The notes: a model not told the origin generated them from the letters alone. Shown: positions 33,927 to 43,235, counted from the stretch's first letter. The stretch is 64,000 nucleotides of DNA from Sediminibacterium sp. UBA657 (GCA_002299885.1 DBOB01000016.1:47797-111796); one strand, 5' to 3'. Numbers and translations are program-made.

Positions 33927-36215
33927 TTAATAAGTAAAGCGTTGAACCAATAAGTGCAACTCCTCGGCTTTTTTAGCAACAGCAGCCACTTTATTTAAAC
34001 CTAATGGCGTCTGAATTGCAATTTGTTGTTTCTTTTTAATTTCAGACGAGTTTTGTTTTACCCCGTTTTTTTCAGCTTTCTTTTCCTCTAAAGCACGATC
34101 AATCTTTTCTAATTCTTGGATTTTTTGTGCCCTCGTTTTTTCTAAATTTTGCTCTAAATCTTCTCTGTCTTTTTTCAATTTTTGTAGTTGTTCTTCTATC
34201 TCTTCTATTGAATCATCTTGATCATTGTCATCATCCGATGCATCATCATCAGATTTGATTTTTTCCAAACCATCTGCAGTCATCTTATACTCTACGCCTC
34301 TATCATAAGAAAAAGATTCACTATCCCAATTTTCATTCCATTCATCTACCCAAGTATTGTCACCAAATTCGTTGATAGTCTCTGATTTAATACCACGATG
34401 GTTAATGTTAATTGTAGTTTGTGAAAAACCTTTATTGGTTATTTTGAATCGTTTCCCAACTGGCACCGCGATAGTCATAATCACATGCTGGTTTCTGAAT
34501 TTATCTCTATTTGTGATGGCAATGCCTCTATCTAAGAATAAAGTGCTATCCTGTTGCATTACAGAGAAATTAATTTTTTCTGCAAGTAAATTGGCTTCAC
34601 TAATAGACTTACCATTGCTCATGGTTACATATTTGATGTCAAAGCTATCCGTCTTAGATTGTACAATTCTAATGCGTAAATTTCTTACACGCACGGTATC
34701 ATCATTGTACACTTGGAATGGTTCGATACTAAACCATCTTTGCTCATAGTATTTCATTCTTGGCTTAGCGGTGACTTCTAAATACTCCACAGCTGGATTC
34801 ACTAATGCAATGCTTTTTTCAATAGGTTGATTGTGTTTAGAAAAACAATTACCTAAACTACTGATAAAGTAAAATAAACAAACCCAACCAAGCACCCATA
34901 AAGCAATAAAGCTAGACCTAACCCAAACATTGGATTGCTTTAACCCGGCAATTTTGCGAATGATTGACGCAACAATGGCAATCACGGGTACCCATATAAA
35001 AAACAAGATGGTACCAATGAAAGACCAACTTTGTAATCCATCCTCTAAAATGAATTTTTTCAATGGCAATAAACCAGTTGTCGCAACTCCAACCCCAAAT
35101 AATGCGGCAAGCACTGAAATTGTAATAATTCCTAAAACAAAATATACAAATGCTTTCATCAAAATAGTAAGGGTTCTTCCAAAATAATAGAAGCATCCTT
35201 TTCTTTGATCCAAACCACCTGCGCCAACATTCGTATTGTTCGTTGAAGCGTCCGAAGTATTGCTATTTCCTGCAGAAGATGCTTGCTTTTTGTCAAAGCT
35301 AGTTCCCCAGGTTTTAGCTCTTTTACCAAATCCTTCCAAATCTGTTTGAATCGCATTCTTAATGCTATTGATATCCACCTTCTCACCCATCATTTCTAAT
35401 TTGTCGGCACTGGTTCTTGCTTCTGGTATTACCAACCACAAAACGATGTAGACAAAAATTGCACCTGGCATAAAAGTCACATCCAAAAAGTTATTATAAT
35501 CATTAAAATCCCAAAATTGGAATAAATGAAAATGATTCCAATTGAAGATTAATAAAATAGTAGGTAATAAAAATAAAATTCTAATAACACCTACTTTCAC
35601 ACCAAAATATTTAGACATCCCTGCACAAACACCACCAATTACTTTTTTGTCAAGATCTCTAAATAATCTTTTACGAATACCGCCCACTTCATTTACAGAA
35701 GTACTTGGTACGGCTATCCATAACAATAGGTAAGCAAAGAAAGAAATACCAAAAAGCAGGATCCATAAAACTCGAATGATGATTGGATCCAAGTTTAAAT
35801 AATTCGCAATACCAGCACAAACACCACCTAAAACTTTGTTCTGCTCGTCTCGGTACAATCTTTTTTGATAAGTTGGTTCACCAGCATTTTGAGTATTAGA
35901 CTGTGCTTGATTGGTTCCAGTATTTGCACTTGTATTGGCTTCAAAGCCATCCTGTGCTTCAAAATCAGCAGGACGTCCAATACTTATAATGATTAAATCA
36001 ATGTCTTCCTCTGAAATACAAACTGCGCCTTTTTTAAGACGGTCTTCACATAATTCAGCTACACGACATTCAATGTCATTGATAATTTCGTCTTTGCCTT
36101 CTTCTTGTTCAAAATAAGTTCTTAGACTTTCTATATATTGTTTCAAAATTTCAAACGCCATTTCTTCGATAGGAAGAATGCGGCCTTGGAAATTGATATT
36201 GATTACTTTTTTCAT
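33927..36215 (-). CDS. Double PspC-domain membrane protein with C-terminal coiled coil
   Basis: A 762-residue inner-membrane protein. The N-terminal 90 residues (MKKVININFQGRILPIEE...) are the segment usual in Bacteroidota PspC proteins. Two PspC domains follow: KRLYRDEQNKVLGGVCAGIA (about residue 117) and KRLFRDLDKKVIGGVCAGMS (about residue 180), each with a membrane hairpin. Three or four more helices lie at about residues 350-460, then a beta-rich extracytoplasmic region resembling DUF4097-type adhesin repeats, and a long Glu/Lys coiled coil (about residues 665-735). Likely an envelope-stress sensor or membrane stabiliser. It starts 10 nt after the padR stop and is presumably controlled by PadR. 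Confidence 0.85.
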   Translation of the reverse strand: MKKVININFQGRILPIEEMAFEILKQYIESLRTYFEQEEGKDEIINDIECRVAELCEDRLKKGAVCISEEDIDLIIISIGRPADFEAQDGFEANTSANTGTNQAQSNTQNAGEPTYQKRLYRDEQNKVLGGVCAGIANYLNLDPIIIRVLWILLFGISFFAYLLLWIAVPSTSVNEVGGIRKRLFRDLDKKVIGGVCAGMSKYFGVKVGVIRILFLLPTILLIFNWNHFHLFQFWDFNDYNNFLDVTFMPGAIFVYIVLWLVIPEARTSADKLEMMGEKVDINSIKNAIQTDLEGFGKRAKTWGTSFDKKQASSAGNSNTSDASTNNTNVGAGGLDQRKGCFYYFGRTLTILMKAFVYFVLGIITISVLAALFGVGVATTGLLPLKKFILEDGLQSWSFIGTILFFIWVPVIAIVASIIRKIAGLKQSNVWVRSSFIALWVLGWVCLFYFISSLGNCFSKHNQPIEKSIALVNPAVEYLEVTAKPRMKYYEQRWFSIEPFQVYNDDTVRVRNLRIRIVQSKTDSFDIKYVTMSNGKSISEANLLAEKINFSVMQQDSTLFLDRGIAITNRDKFRNQHVIMTIAVPVGKRFKITNKGFSQTTININHRGIKSETINEFGDNTWVDEWNENWDSESFSYDRGVEYKMTADGLEKIKSDDDASDDDNDQDDSIEEIEEQLQKLKKDREDLEQNLEKTRAQKIQELEKIDRALEEKKAEKNGVKQNSSEIKKKQQIAIQTPLGLNKVAAVAKKAEELHLLVQRFTY

Positions 36216-36225
36216 TGTCATATAT

Positions 36226-36591
36226 TTATTGAGCAGCATCTGCTTGGTTAACAATCGGGTTTGCTTTTGGTGTGATAATGGTATCGACCGATGTCGTCAT
36301 TTCATTCCAAGTTTTTTGTAAGACTTCATATGCTTCTATTCCAGCTTCTGTCATCACAAAATATTTTCTTGGCGGACCACTGATACTTTCCACCCAACGG
36401 TAATTGAGCAAGCCCGCATTTTTTAATCTTGTTAATAGTGGGTACAATGTACCTTCTAGAATATGCAGATTGGCCGCTTTCATTTGCTCAACAATATCAC
36501 TCGGATAAACCTCGCCTTGTTGAATGATGGACAATATGCAAAACTCCAAAACGCCCTTGCGCATCTGACTTTGTGTGTTTTGAATATCCAT
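36226..36591 (-). CDS. PadR-family transcriptional regulator
   Basis: A 121-residue winged-helix repressor of the short PadR-s2 type: RKGVLEFCILSIIQQGEVYPSDIVEQM (helices 1-2), LHILEGTLYPLLTRLKNAGLLNYRW (recognition helix and wing, about residues 44-68) and GPPRKYFVMTEAGIEAYEVL, followed by a dimerisation helix. The gene is co-transcribed with the PspC protein downstream. A perfect palindrome sits over its own promoter, so it most likely autoregulates this unit, a common arrangement of PadR with membrane-protein genes. Confidence 0.95.
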   Translation of the reverse strand: MDIQNTQSQMRKGVLEFCILSIIQQGEVYPSDIVEQMKAANLHILEGTLYPLLTRLKNAGLLNYRWVESISGPPRKYFVMTEAGIEAYEVLQKTWNEMTTSVDTIITPKANPIVNQADAAQ

Positions 36592-36608
36592 AACTTTAAT
36601 TTATACCA

Positions 36609-36616
36609 CAAAACTA
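36609..36616 (-). promoter_or_regulatory. Bacteroidota -7 element for padR-pspC
   Basis: The minus strand reads TAGTTTTG (TAnnTTTG), 17 nt before the padR ATG. Confidence 0.65.
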
Positions 36617-36627
36617 AGGATAATTAA

Positions 36628-36650
36628 GGTACTATGCATCACATAGTACC
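36628..36650 (-). promoter_or_regulatory. Probable PadR operator (palindrome over the -33 region)
   Basis: GGTACTATG-N5-CATAGTACC is a perfect 9-bp inverted repeat. It lies 11 nt upstream of the -7 element, so it covers the -33 region of the padR promoter. A second TTAAGGTACT, the left edge of this site, recurs at 36658-36667. Palindromes with ATG..CAT half-sites are typical of PadR family targets. Confidence 0.7.
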
Positions 36651-36679
36651 AAGTTTTTTAAGGTACTGTAAAAACAAAA

Positions 36680-36712
36680 ACGCTAAATAGCTGATAATCA
36701 GCAGTTAGCGTT
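36680..36712 (-). terminator. Intrinsic terminator after the M16 operon
   Basis: AACGCTAA pairs with TTAGCGTT and, inside, GCTGA pairs with TCAGC across TAA. On the minus strand a T5-G-T5 tract follows. It lies about 76 nt after the last M16 gene. Confidence 0.8.
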
Positions 36713-36787
36713 TGTAATAAATTTATAAACCCTCCGAAATAAAAGATAATTGGTTTAAAATAGGGATGAAGATCTCTTAAAATTTGC

Positions 36788-38071
36788 TTAGTAAACCACT
36801 AATTCATAAAAATCTTCGGGTTGCAGGTATTGATTTGCCAATGCTTGCAGGTCGGCAGGTTGGATCGCACGTACCGTTTCGATGGTTTTATTGAAATAAG
36901 CAATGTCCAAATCGTTCAATAAATACGTCTTCCAACGATTCATGATTTGGAATGGCCCATCTAAATCCCCTAGCAGGGCACCCAACATATAATTTTTAAC
37001 CAATTTCAACTCGGCCTCATCTATCTTTTCATTTCTCAGTATGGCCATCTCCTTATACACTTCCTCAATCGTTGCACCACAAACATCTTTTCCTGCATCC
37101 GTACTAATCATCCATGCACATTCTTGTACATGATTCTGTAAATAACTATGTATGCCGTAAGTGTATCCTTTGTCTTCTCTAATATTGCGCATTAACCTTG
37201 ATCCAAAAAATCCACCAAATACATTGTTCAATACCTGTGTTCCAGGAAAATCTGGATGGTGTCGATTGGGGAATCTTCTTGCCATTCTAATAGACCCTTG
37301 CACCGAACTCGCATCATTGACAATTGAATATTTTTTTGTTGCCGCAGAAATAATTGGATGATCATACTTAGGCAATGCTTTTTGATTCAATGGCAATGCA
37401 CCAATGTATTTATTCATTAAGCTTTGCATGTTTTTAGGAAACTTGCCCGCCATGAATATGACAGCTTTACCATGCTTGTAAAAACGATCATAAAACTGTA
37501 CTAGATCTTCGCGTGTTAGATTTTTAAAGGCAGCCTCTGTTGAATAGGTTCCATAAGGATGTGCAATGCCAAACAAGTATTCGTCAATCAATCTATTGGC
37601 AATAAAATCACTCTTCTTTAAATTCAAAGTCAATCTTTGTAATTGATTTTGTTGATATATTTTTAATTCTTCTTCCGAAAAATTAGACTCTGTGATTAAT
37701 TCACTCACCACAGGTAATAATGCTTCAAAATGTTTTGAAAGTGTATGTAAATTAATGGTCGCTGTTTCATTGTAACAAGTTCGATTCACATACGCGCCAT
37801 AGAACTCAAAATAATCATTCAACTCAAAAGCAGTTTTTTGATGCGTACCATTTTTTAGTAAAAAATTAGTGGCAGCAGCAACCCAGTTTTTTTCTTCATA
37901 ACAATTGCCTGCGAAAAAAACTAAGTCCATCATCATCACTTCCTCTGCACCTCCTTCGTAACTATATACTTCTACCCCATTGTCTAATGTAAAATGCTGG
38001 TATGGTTTTAATTGGATATCAAAATCAACGGCATCCTTGATCAACGGCGCTTTTATTCTGTCTAATGCCAT
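36788..38071 (-). CDS. M16 family peptidase-like protein, inactive partner subunit
   Basis: A 427-residue pitrilysin-fold protein. The position of the zinc motif HxxEH is occupied by ATNFLLKNGT (about residue 65), so it cannot bind catalytic zinc. The substrate-binding RNIREDKGYTYGIHS block, with its Arg and Tyr (about residue 295), is kept. This is the usual division of labour in two-subunit M16B peptidases, where one chain holds zinc and the other contributes the substrate-binding residues. It starts 3 nt after the stop of the active subunit gene. Confidence 0.88.
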   Translation of the reverse strand: MALDRIKAPLIKDAVDFDIQLKPYQHFTLDNGVEVYSYEGGAEEVMMMDLVFFAGNCYEEKNWVAAATNFLLKNGTHQKTAFELNDYFEFYGAYVNRTCYNETATINLHTLSKHFEALLPVVSELITESNFSEEELKIYQQNQLQRLTLNLKKSDFIANRLIDEYLFGIAHPYGTYSTEAAFKNLTREDLVQFYDRFYKHGKAVIFMAGKFPKNMQSLMNKYIGALPLNQKALPKYDHPIISAATKKYSIVNDASSVQGSIRMARRFPNRHHPDFPGTQVLNNVFGGFFGSRLMRNIREDKGYTYGIHSYLQNHVQECAWMISTDAGKDVCGATIEEVYKEMAILRNEKIDEAELKLVKNYMLGALLGDLDGPFQIMNRWKTYLLNDLDIAYFNKTIETVRAIQPADLQALANQYLQPEDFYELVVY

Positions 38072-38074
38072 GTT

Positions 38075-39313
38075 TTAATTTTTACTGTAATAATATAAAG
38101 TGTTTCTGTTCTGATCTTGGAAGATCGCATTTGCAGTAGCTTGTATTCTTTCTGGTGTAACCGCTTGGTACTTCTCTAATTCTTGATTCATCATATTTGC
38201 ATCGCCCAATAATTCATAAAAAGCCAAACTATGCGCACGGTTCATGATACTCATGTCCTCAAAACAAATAATACTTTCTGTTTTATTGATTACTTTCTGC
38301 ACTTCCTTTTGTGGGAGTAATTCATTTTTAATTTTTTCTACTTCTTCTAAGACCGCCTGCTCTGCAACAGCCATGCTCACGCCTTTAACCAACTTACCTT
38401 CAATCACCAATAAGCCTGGATCCACCGTGCCAAAATGATAGCAATCTATGGAAGAAAACAATTGTTTTACTTTAATCAATTGCTCATATAATCTAGCAGA
38501 AGCCCCACCACCTAATACTTCTGTAATCAAGTCTGTCTCATGGTATCCTGCATCAAATCGGCCACCCATATGCCATGTCATCATCAACATATCCATGGGT
38601 ACATCTGCATGCACTTCCAATGACCTCTTTTTTTCTTGCACTGGTTCTTGTGGCAAACTTCTATGATAAGGTTCACCTGCTGGAATTGGACCAAACCATT
38701 TTTCTGCTAATGCTTTTACTTGCTCAGTCGTTGTGTTTCCAGTCACCACAAGGATTGCATTATTCGGTCTATAAAATTTAAAAAAGAAATCTTTTACGTC
38801 TTGTATTTTCGCATTTTCTACATGGGACAATTCTGCACCAATCGTCATCCATCGATAAGGATGATTGGTGTATGCCAATGCACGCATTTTATGCCATGCA
38901 TCTCCATAAGGCTTGTTGATGTAGTGCTCCTTAAATTCTTCGCAAACCACTTTTCTTTGCACTTCTAAACTCTTCTCACTAAATGCAAGTGAAAGCATAC
39001 GATCACTCTCTAACCAAAAAGCAGTCTCTATATTTTCGGCAGGTATTTGACAATAATAATTGGTCAAGTCATTGGTAGTATAAGCGTTGTTTTCTCCACC
39101 CGCTCTTTGTAATGGTTCGTCGTAAACAGGAATATTGACGCTTCCGCCAAACATTAAGTGCTCAAAAAGATGCGCGAACCCAGTCTGTGCTGGATTTTCA
39201 TCCTTGGCGCCAATATTATAAAGCACATTCACCACCGCCATTGGAGTGCTCGTATCTTGATGGACCAGCACTTTCAATCCATTGGCTAATTGAAATTTTT
39301 CAAATTGTATCAT
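38075..39313 (-). CDS. M16 family zinc peptidase, active subunit
   Basis: A 412-residue pitrilysin-fold peptidase. The inverted zinc motif HLFEH is intact (GFAHLFEHLMFGG, about residues 47-59), and the distal Glu ligand lies in VVCEEFKEHY (about residue 126). It should degrade small peptides, possibly signal or transit-type peptides, as a heterodimer with the adjacent inactive subunit. No signal peptide is present, so it is cytoplasmic unless exported otherwise. An in-frame start at 39349 lies upstream of the promoter element; the ATG at 39313 gives the normal MIQFEKFQLANGLKV start. Confidence 0.92.
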   Translation of the reverse strand: MIQFEKFQLANGLKVLVHQDTSTPMAVVNVLYNIGAKDENPAQTGFAHLFEHLMFGGSVNIPVYDEPLQRAGGENNAYTTNDLTNYYCQIPAENIETAFWLESDRMLSLAFSEKSLEVQRKVVCEEFKEHYINKPYGDAWHKMRALAYTNHPYRWMTIGAELSHVENAKIQDVKDFFFKFYRPNNAILVVTGNTTTEQVKALAEKWFGPIPAGEPYHRSLPQEPVQEKKRSLEVHADVPMDMLMMTWHMGGRFDAGYHETDLITEVLGGGASARLYEQLIKVKQLFSSIDCYHFGTVDPGLLVIEGKLVKGVSMAVAEQAVLEEVEKIKNELLPQKEVQKVINKTESIICFEDMSIMNRAHSLAFYELLGDANMMNQELEKYQAVTPERIQATANAIFQDQNRNTLYYYSKN

Positions 39314-39321
39314 AAGGACCA

Positions 39322-39329
39322 CAAAAATA
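39322..39329 (-). promoter_or_regulatory. Bacteroidota -7 element for the M16 operon, leaderless spacing
   Basis: The minus strand reads TATTTTTG (TAnnTTTG), ending 8 nt before the ATG at 39313. Confidence 0.6.
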
Positions 39330-39348
39330 AGCTTAAAACATACAACCA

Positions 39349-39381
39349 TTTGACCTTAAGGTTGTTTAATTAGTAACTTCG
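39349..39381 (+). promoter_or_regulatory. Promoter for mqnC
   Basis: TTTG at 39349-39352 and TAACTTCG at 39374-39381 (one mismatch to TAnnTTTG) are separated by 21 nt. The ATG at 39400 follows 18 nt later. Confidence 0.55.
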
Positions 39382-39399
39382 CACCATTAATTGAAAACT

Positions 39400-40524
39400 A
39401 TGCAATTAGAGCAACTTTATCAGAAAGCACTGAATTTTGAGTACTTAACTAAAGAAGAGGGCATGTTCCTTTTCGAAAACGCTCCATTGGCCGAATTAAG
39501 CTATGTAGCAGATACCCTTAGAAAGAAACAAGTACCGCATGGTAAAGTGACTTGGCAGATTGACCGTAATTTGAATACCACCAATGTTTGTATCGCCAAT
39601 TGCAAATTTTGTAATTTTTACCGTATTCCAGGACATCCAGAATCCTATATCACCGATATGGATACCTATAGAGTTAAGATCAAAGAAACCATTGCTTGGG
39701 GAGGAGATCAATTACTACTTCAAGGTGGTCACCATCCAGAACTCGGATTGGATTTTTATGCCAATTTATTTAAACAAATTAAAGCTGAATTTCCAGACAT
39801 CAAATTACACACACTAGGGCCCCCAGAGATTGCGCATATTGCTAAAATTGGTGGTCATACTCATACGCATGTATTAAAAACTTTGAAAGAAGCTGGTATG
39901 AATTCCTTGCCAGGTGCGGGTGCAGAGATCTTAGTAGATAGAGTTCGCAAATTAGTGTCTAATGGAAAATGTGGTGCACAAGAATGGTTGGATGTAATGG
40001 CAGCAGCGCATCAATTGGATATCACTTCAAGTGCAACCATGATGTTTGGACACGTGGAAACTTTGGAAGAAAGATTCATCCACTTAATTAAAATCAGAGA
40101 AGTTCAAGACATGAAACCTGAAGGTGCCAACGGATTTTTGGCCTTTATTCCTTGGACTTTCCAGGACGTAGATACATTATTGACGAAGATAAGAGGGGTA
40201 CATAATTTAACCACGACCGAAGAGTATATCCGCATGATTGCAATCAGTCGTATCATGTTGCCTAATATCAAAAATATTCAAGCAAGCTGGTTAACCGTAG
40301 GAAAAGCAACCGCGCAGGTTTGTTTAGAAGCGGGTGCCAATGATTTTGGTAGCATTATGCTGGAGGAAAATGTGGTAAGTGCTGCAGGCGCGCCTCATAG
40401 ATTCACTTATAAGAGTATTCAAGAAGCCATTAGAGAAGCTGGATTTGAACCTCAATTAAGGAACCAACATTACGAATGGCGTGAACTACCTCAGGATATT
40501 CAGGAGCAAGTCATTGATTATTAG
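39400..40524 (+). CDS. mqnC: Cyclic dehypoxanthinyl futalosine synthase
   Basis: Radical SAM enzyme of the futalosine pathway to menaquinone; it cyclises dehypoxanthine futalosine. The 374-residue protein has the cluster motif CIANCKFC (CxxxCxxC, Cys64/68/71) and MqnC-typical blocks LLQGGHHPELGLDFY, LHTLGPPEI, SLPGAGAEIL, TSSATMMFGHVE and AFIPWTFQ. These favour MqnC over its paralogue MqnE. A TTG 9 nt upstream is in frame, but the ATG at 39400 is normal. No other mqn gene is adjacent, as is common in Bacteroidota. It implies respiration with menaquinone. Confidence 0.93.
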   Translation: MQLEQLYQKALNFEYLTKEEGMFLFENAPLAELSYVADTLRKKQVPHGKVTWQIDRNLNTTNVCIANCKFCNFYRIPGHPESYITDMDTYRVKIKETIAWGGDQLLLQGGHHPELGLDFYANLFKQIKAEFPDIKLHTLGPPEIAHIAKIGGHTHTHVLKTLKEAGMNSLPGAGAEILVDRVRKLVSNGKCGAQEWLDVMAAAHQLDITSSATMMFGHVETLEERFIHLIKIREVQDMKPEGANGFLAFIPWTFQDVDTLLTKIRGVHNLTTTEEYIRMIAISRIMLPNIKNIQASWLTVGKATAQVCLEAGANDFGSIMLEENVVSAAGAPHRFTYKSIQEAIREAGFEPQLRNQHYEWRELPQDIQEQVIDY

Positions 40525-40556
40525 TAGCAAAAAATAGCCGTTTCCCTGTAACTTTT

Positions 40557-40564
40557 TACCTTTG
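40557..40564 (+). promoter_or_regulatory. Bacteroidota -7 element (TACCTTTG) for the sigma-factor operon
   Basis: Perfect TAnnTTTG, 39 nt before the ATG at 40604. Confidence 0.55.
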
Positions 40565-40603
40565 CACACGTTTAACCTATCAAACAAGGACTAAACCAAA
40601 GCG

Positions 40604-41092
40604 ATGACGGATAAAGCGTACAATGAATGTGTAGATAATTTCGCAGACGGTGTGTATCGATTTATTGTAAAAAATATTCGACATACCGAAGATGCACAGG
40701 ATATTGTCCAATCCGCTTTCGAAAAATTATGGGTGAATCGAGCGCAAGTCTTACCAGAAAAAGCAAAGTCTTATTTATTTACAGTGGCCTATCATCAAAT
40801 GATTGATCATATTCGTAAATCCAATAAAATGCCTTTGTCTGATGAAGCTTCCATCCCCCATCAACCAATCAATCAAGCACAAACTGAACTCAAAGAGCTA
40901 TTGATGCGTGCAGTGAACGAATTAAATCCAACCCAAAAGAGCCTTGTTTTATTAAAAGATTATGAAGGGTATAGTTACCAGGAGATAGCCGAGATCATGA
41001 ACTTATCTGATAGTCAAGTAAAAGTATATTTACACAGAGCAAGAATCATATTAAAAAACAAATTATCCGCTTACGCGCCAACCGCATCTTAA
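40604..41092 (+). CDS. ECF-type RNA polymerase sigma factor
   Basis: A 162-residue sigma-70 family protein with only regions 2 and 4: DAQDIVQSAFEKLWVN (2.2, core binding, about residues 29-44), LFTVAYHQMIDHIRK (2.4, -10 recognition, about residues 63-77) and YEGYSYQEIAEIMNLSDSQVKVYLHRAR (region 4.2 helix-turn-helix, about residues 122-149). Its stop overlaps the next ATG (TAATG), so it is translationally coupled to a likely membrane anti-sigma factor. The trigger and regulon are unknown; an outer-membrane-type protein completes the operon. Confidence 0.92.
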   Translation: MTDKAYNECVDNFADGVYRFIVKNIRHTEDAQDIVQSAFEKLWVNRAQVLPEKAKSYLFTVAYHQMIDHIRKSNKMPLSDEASIPHQPINQAQTELKELLMRAVNELNPTQKSLVLLKDYEGYSYQEIAEIMNLSDSQVKVYLHRARIILKNKLSAYAPTAS

Positions 41093-42069
41093 TGCAATTG
41101 AACGAATCTACATATGAAACCATTTTCTTGTTGTACATCGACAAGGAGTTAAGCCCCAAAGAAAGATTGGAGGTAGAGGCGTTTATTGAAGATAACCCAA
41201 GCTATGCTTTGGAAATGGAGGCCTTACAAGCAACCGTGCTTAGTTCAGATAAGATTCAATATCCATTTAAGGAAAATTTAAAACTGCAAGATTGGGAGGA
41301 AGATTTGAAAGCAACTTATGCAACAATGTTGAAAGCAGATGTGGAAGCAATTCCTGGCTTGTCTACTTCATTTAAAAATAGTTTGAAAAAGGAAACCGCT
41401 TCTGAAGCGATCATTGTTAAATCATTTGGATTCAATCAACAAAAATTCACTTATGCAGCTGTTGCTGCATGTTTGATGGTTTTCTTTGGCTACCAGCAAT
41501 TGACAAAATCCTCAGTATCAGATTTAGCAAAATCAAATTCAATAGCTACAAATTTAAATAAAGAATTGGCTCCAAATATTTCACCAATCACGACAACAAA
41601 ATCAACAGGATCAAGTGAAACTATTGTCAGTAATTCAAACAAGCAAGCACGCGTAAATAGTATTAACCCCGTTACAAAAACGATTCAACTAGCTGCCACT
41701 AATTTGCAAGCAAGCAACTCTACTAAAACTCAACGCAGTAATTTACTTCAACAGGAATCTATTGCGATGGCTGAAACTACTCCTAACAATAGCGTCTTGG
41801 ATAACCAAGTGGTGATGAAGAAAATACCAAGAACCTATAACAATCCAATAACCATTAATGCTACACCGCTTACAGTCAGTACAGCTAATATAGATGCGGA
41901 ATCAACAGTAGACGAAAAGGGATTAACCACTTACGAAGTCATCGATACTGAAGATCCTAACAGAACCATCTATATTGCTAATTTCGAAATCGATGGTAAT
42001 AAATTTAGAGGTATTACTAGAAGAGTTTCAGCCTTCCTAAAAAGAAATAAATCAGATAAAGAAAAATAG
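41092..42069 (+). CDS. Putative anti-sigma factor with one membrane helix
   Basis: A 325-residue protein with a cytoplasmic N-terminus (about residues 1-120), one membrane segment (about residues 122-139, YAAVAACLMVFFGY) and a long Ser/Thr/Asn-rich extracytoplasmic part. The N-terminal stretch LYIDKELSPKERLEVEAFIEDNPS resembles the zf-HC2/anti-sigma start (YLDGELSPEERAEVEAHL...) but lacks the zinc His and Cys residues. Position and coupling to the sigma gene support an anti-sigma role; sequence alone does not prove it. The C-terminal segment TYEVIDTEDPNRTIYIANFEIDG may be a sensor region. Confidence 0.7.
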   Translation: MQLNESTYETIFLLYIDKELSPKERLEVEAFIEDNPSYALEMEALQATVLSSDKIQYPFKENLKLQDWEEDLKATYATMLKADVEAIPGLSTSFKNSLKKETASEAIIVKSFGFNQQKFTYAAVAACLMVFFGYQQLTKSSVSDLAKSNSIATNLNKELAPNISPITTTKSTGSSETIVSNSNKQARVNSINPVTKTIQLAATNLQASNSTKTQRSNLLQQESIAMAETTPNNSVLDNQVVMKKIPRTYNNPITINATPLTVSTANIDAESTVDEKGLTTYEVIDTEDPNRTIYIANFEIDGNKFRGITRRVSAFLKRNKSDKEK

Positions 42070-42071
42070 AT

Positions 42072-43235
42072 ATGAAAAAAACATTTTTACTACTAACAGC
42101 ATGCATTTTAATGGGTTTTAGCCTTCCAGTATTGGCACAAAATGATAGTTCAAGAACAAACCCTACAACTAAAGTATTACCAGATAGTATTCATATTGCA
42201 AATGATACCATTGTCATTGGCAATATGCTAATTGTAAAAAAGAAGGGCGAACAAAACAACAATGACAATAGGTCAAGAGGCACAATTGCAATTGGCAACG
42301 TAGTTATTGGTAAATGGTCAAACGAAGAAAACGAGTACAATTCCCGTCGAAATAGAAAAAAATTCTTACCCTATAACACCACAATAGATTTAGCCGATAA
42401 GAAAGTATCATTTGACATTTCACAAAAAGTAAAAGATGATACCTTAAAATTAGGCAGCTTACAATTTATTAAATCTCAAGATAGTAACTATAAGAAAGAT
42501 TGGGTTTCTATGATTGAAGAGGGTGACTTTGATAATACCAATATCACTATCAAACGTGCTCCTAAAACATTAAGAAATATTGAAACAAATTGGTTCATCT
42601 TTGATCTTGGCTTTGCCAATTTTATAGACAAGAGTCCGACGCTATACTGGCTTGCAGCCAATCCTAATAGCCTTCCATTTTATCCAGGACCAGTCATGTC
42701 TCCAGAAAATTTTAGCTTGAATAATAAAAATTCAAACAATATCAATATTTGGGTAGTATCACAAAAATTAAACCTGTACCAACACAAGATTAATTTTAAA
42801 TATGGACTAGGTCTAGAAATGTTCAATCTTAGGTTCGATAAACCTATCAGTTTTAGAGAAGACATTGCAAATAATGTAAAATTTGATGTGGTCTCTTTCA
42901 CAAAAAATAAATTACTTGTAAAATATATCACCATTCCTTTACAAATCAATTTTTCACCTAAGCCCATGAATAGAAAAGCTTTATACGCGAGTATGGGTAT
43001 GAGTGTAGGGTATTTATGGAAGGCTAAAAACAAACAGATTAGTGGAGAGCGTGGTAAAGAAAAATTTCGTGGCAATTTTAATTTAAATGATTGGCGTGTC
43101 GCAACCATCGGTGAACTTGGGGTTGGAGCTGTGCGCCTTTATGGCTCATTTGCAAGCACTAATTTATTCAACAAAAATCAAAGCTTTATAGATATGGAGC
43201 CTTTTGCAGTAGGATTAAGGTTCAGTAAATTTTAA
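42072..43235 (+). CDS. Secreted outer-membrane beta-barrel-type protein
   Basis: A 387-residue protein with signal peptide (ending PVLAQND). The N-terminal part holds similar beta-type units, TIVIGNMLIVKKKG, TIAIGNVVIGKWS and TLKLGSLQFIKSQ, then a C-terminal region of alternating strands (WFIFDLGFANFID, FKYGLGLEMFNLRFD, KALYASMGMSVGYLWKAK, RLYGSFASTNLF) that ends in a Phe (GLRFSKF), as in outer-membrane barrels of the PorT/OmpA-like type. It starts 2 nt after the putative anti-sigma gene, so it is probably the co-regulated target or sensor partner. Confidence 0.75.
   Translation: MKKTFLLLTACILMGFSLPVLAQNDSSRTNPTTKVLPDSIHIANDTIVIGNMLIVKKKGEQNNNDNRSRGTIAIGNVVIGKWSNEENEYNSRRNRKKFLPYNTTIDLADKKVSFDISQKVKDDTLKLGSLQFIKSQDSNYKKDWVSMIEEGDFDNTNITIKRAPKTLRNIETNWFIFDLGFANFIDKSPTLYWLAANPNSLPFYPGPVMSPENFSLNNKNSNNINIWVVSQKLNLYQHKINFKYGLGLEMFNLRFDKPISFREDIANNVKFDVVSFTKNKLLVKYITIPLQINFSPKPMNRKALYASMGMSVGYLWKAKNKQISGERGKEKFRGNFNLNDWRVATIGELGVGAVRLYGSFASTNLFNKNQSFIDMEPFAVGLRFSKF

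Noticed and set aside
36788..39313. M16 gene pair with one zinc-less member as a novel system
   Set aside because: Active plus inactive M16B subunits in one operon is a well-known arrangement; annotated only as ordinary genes.
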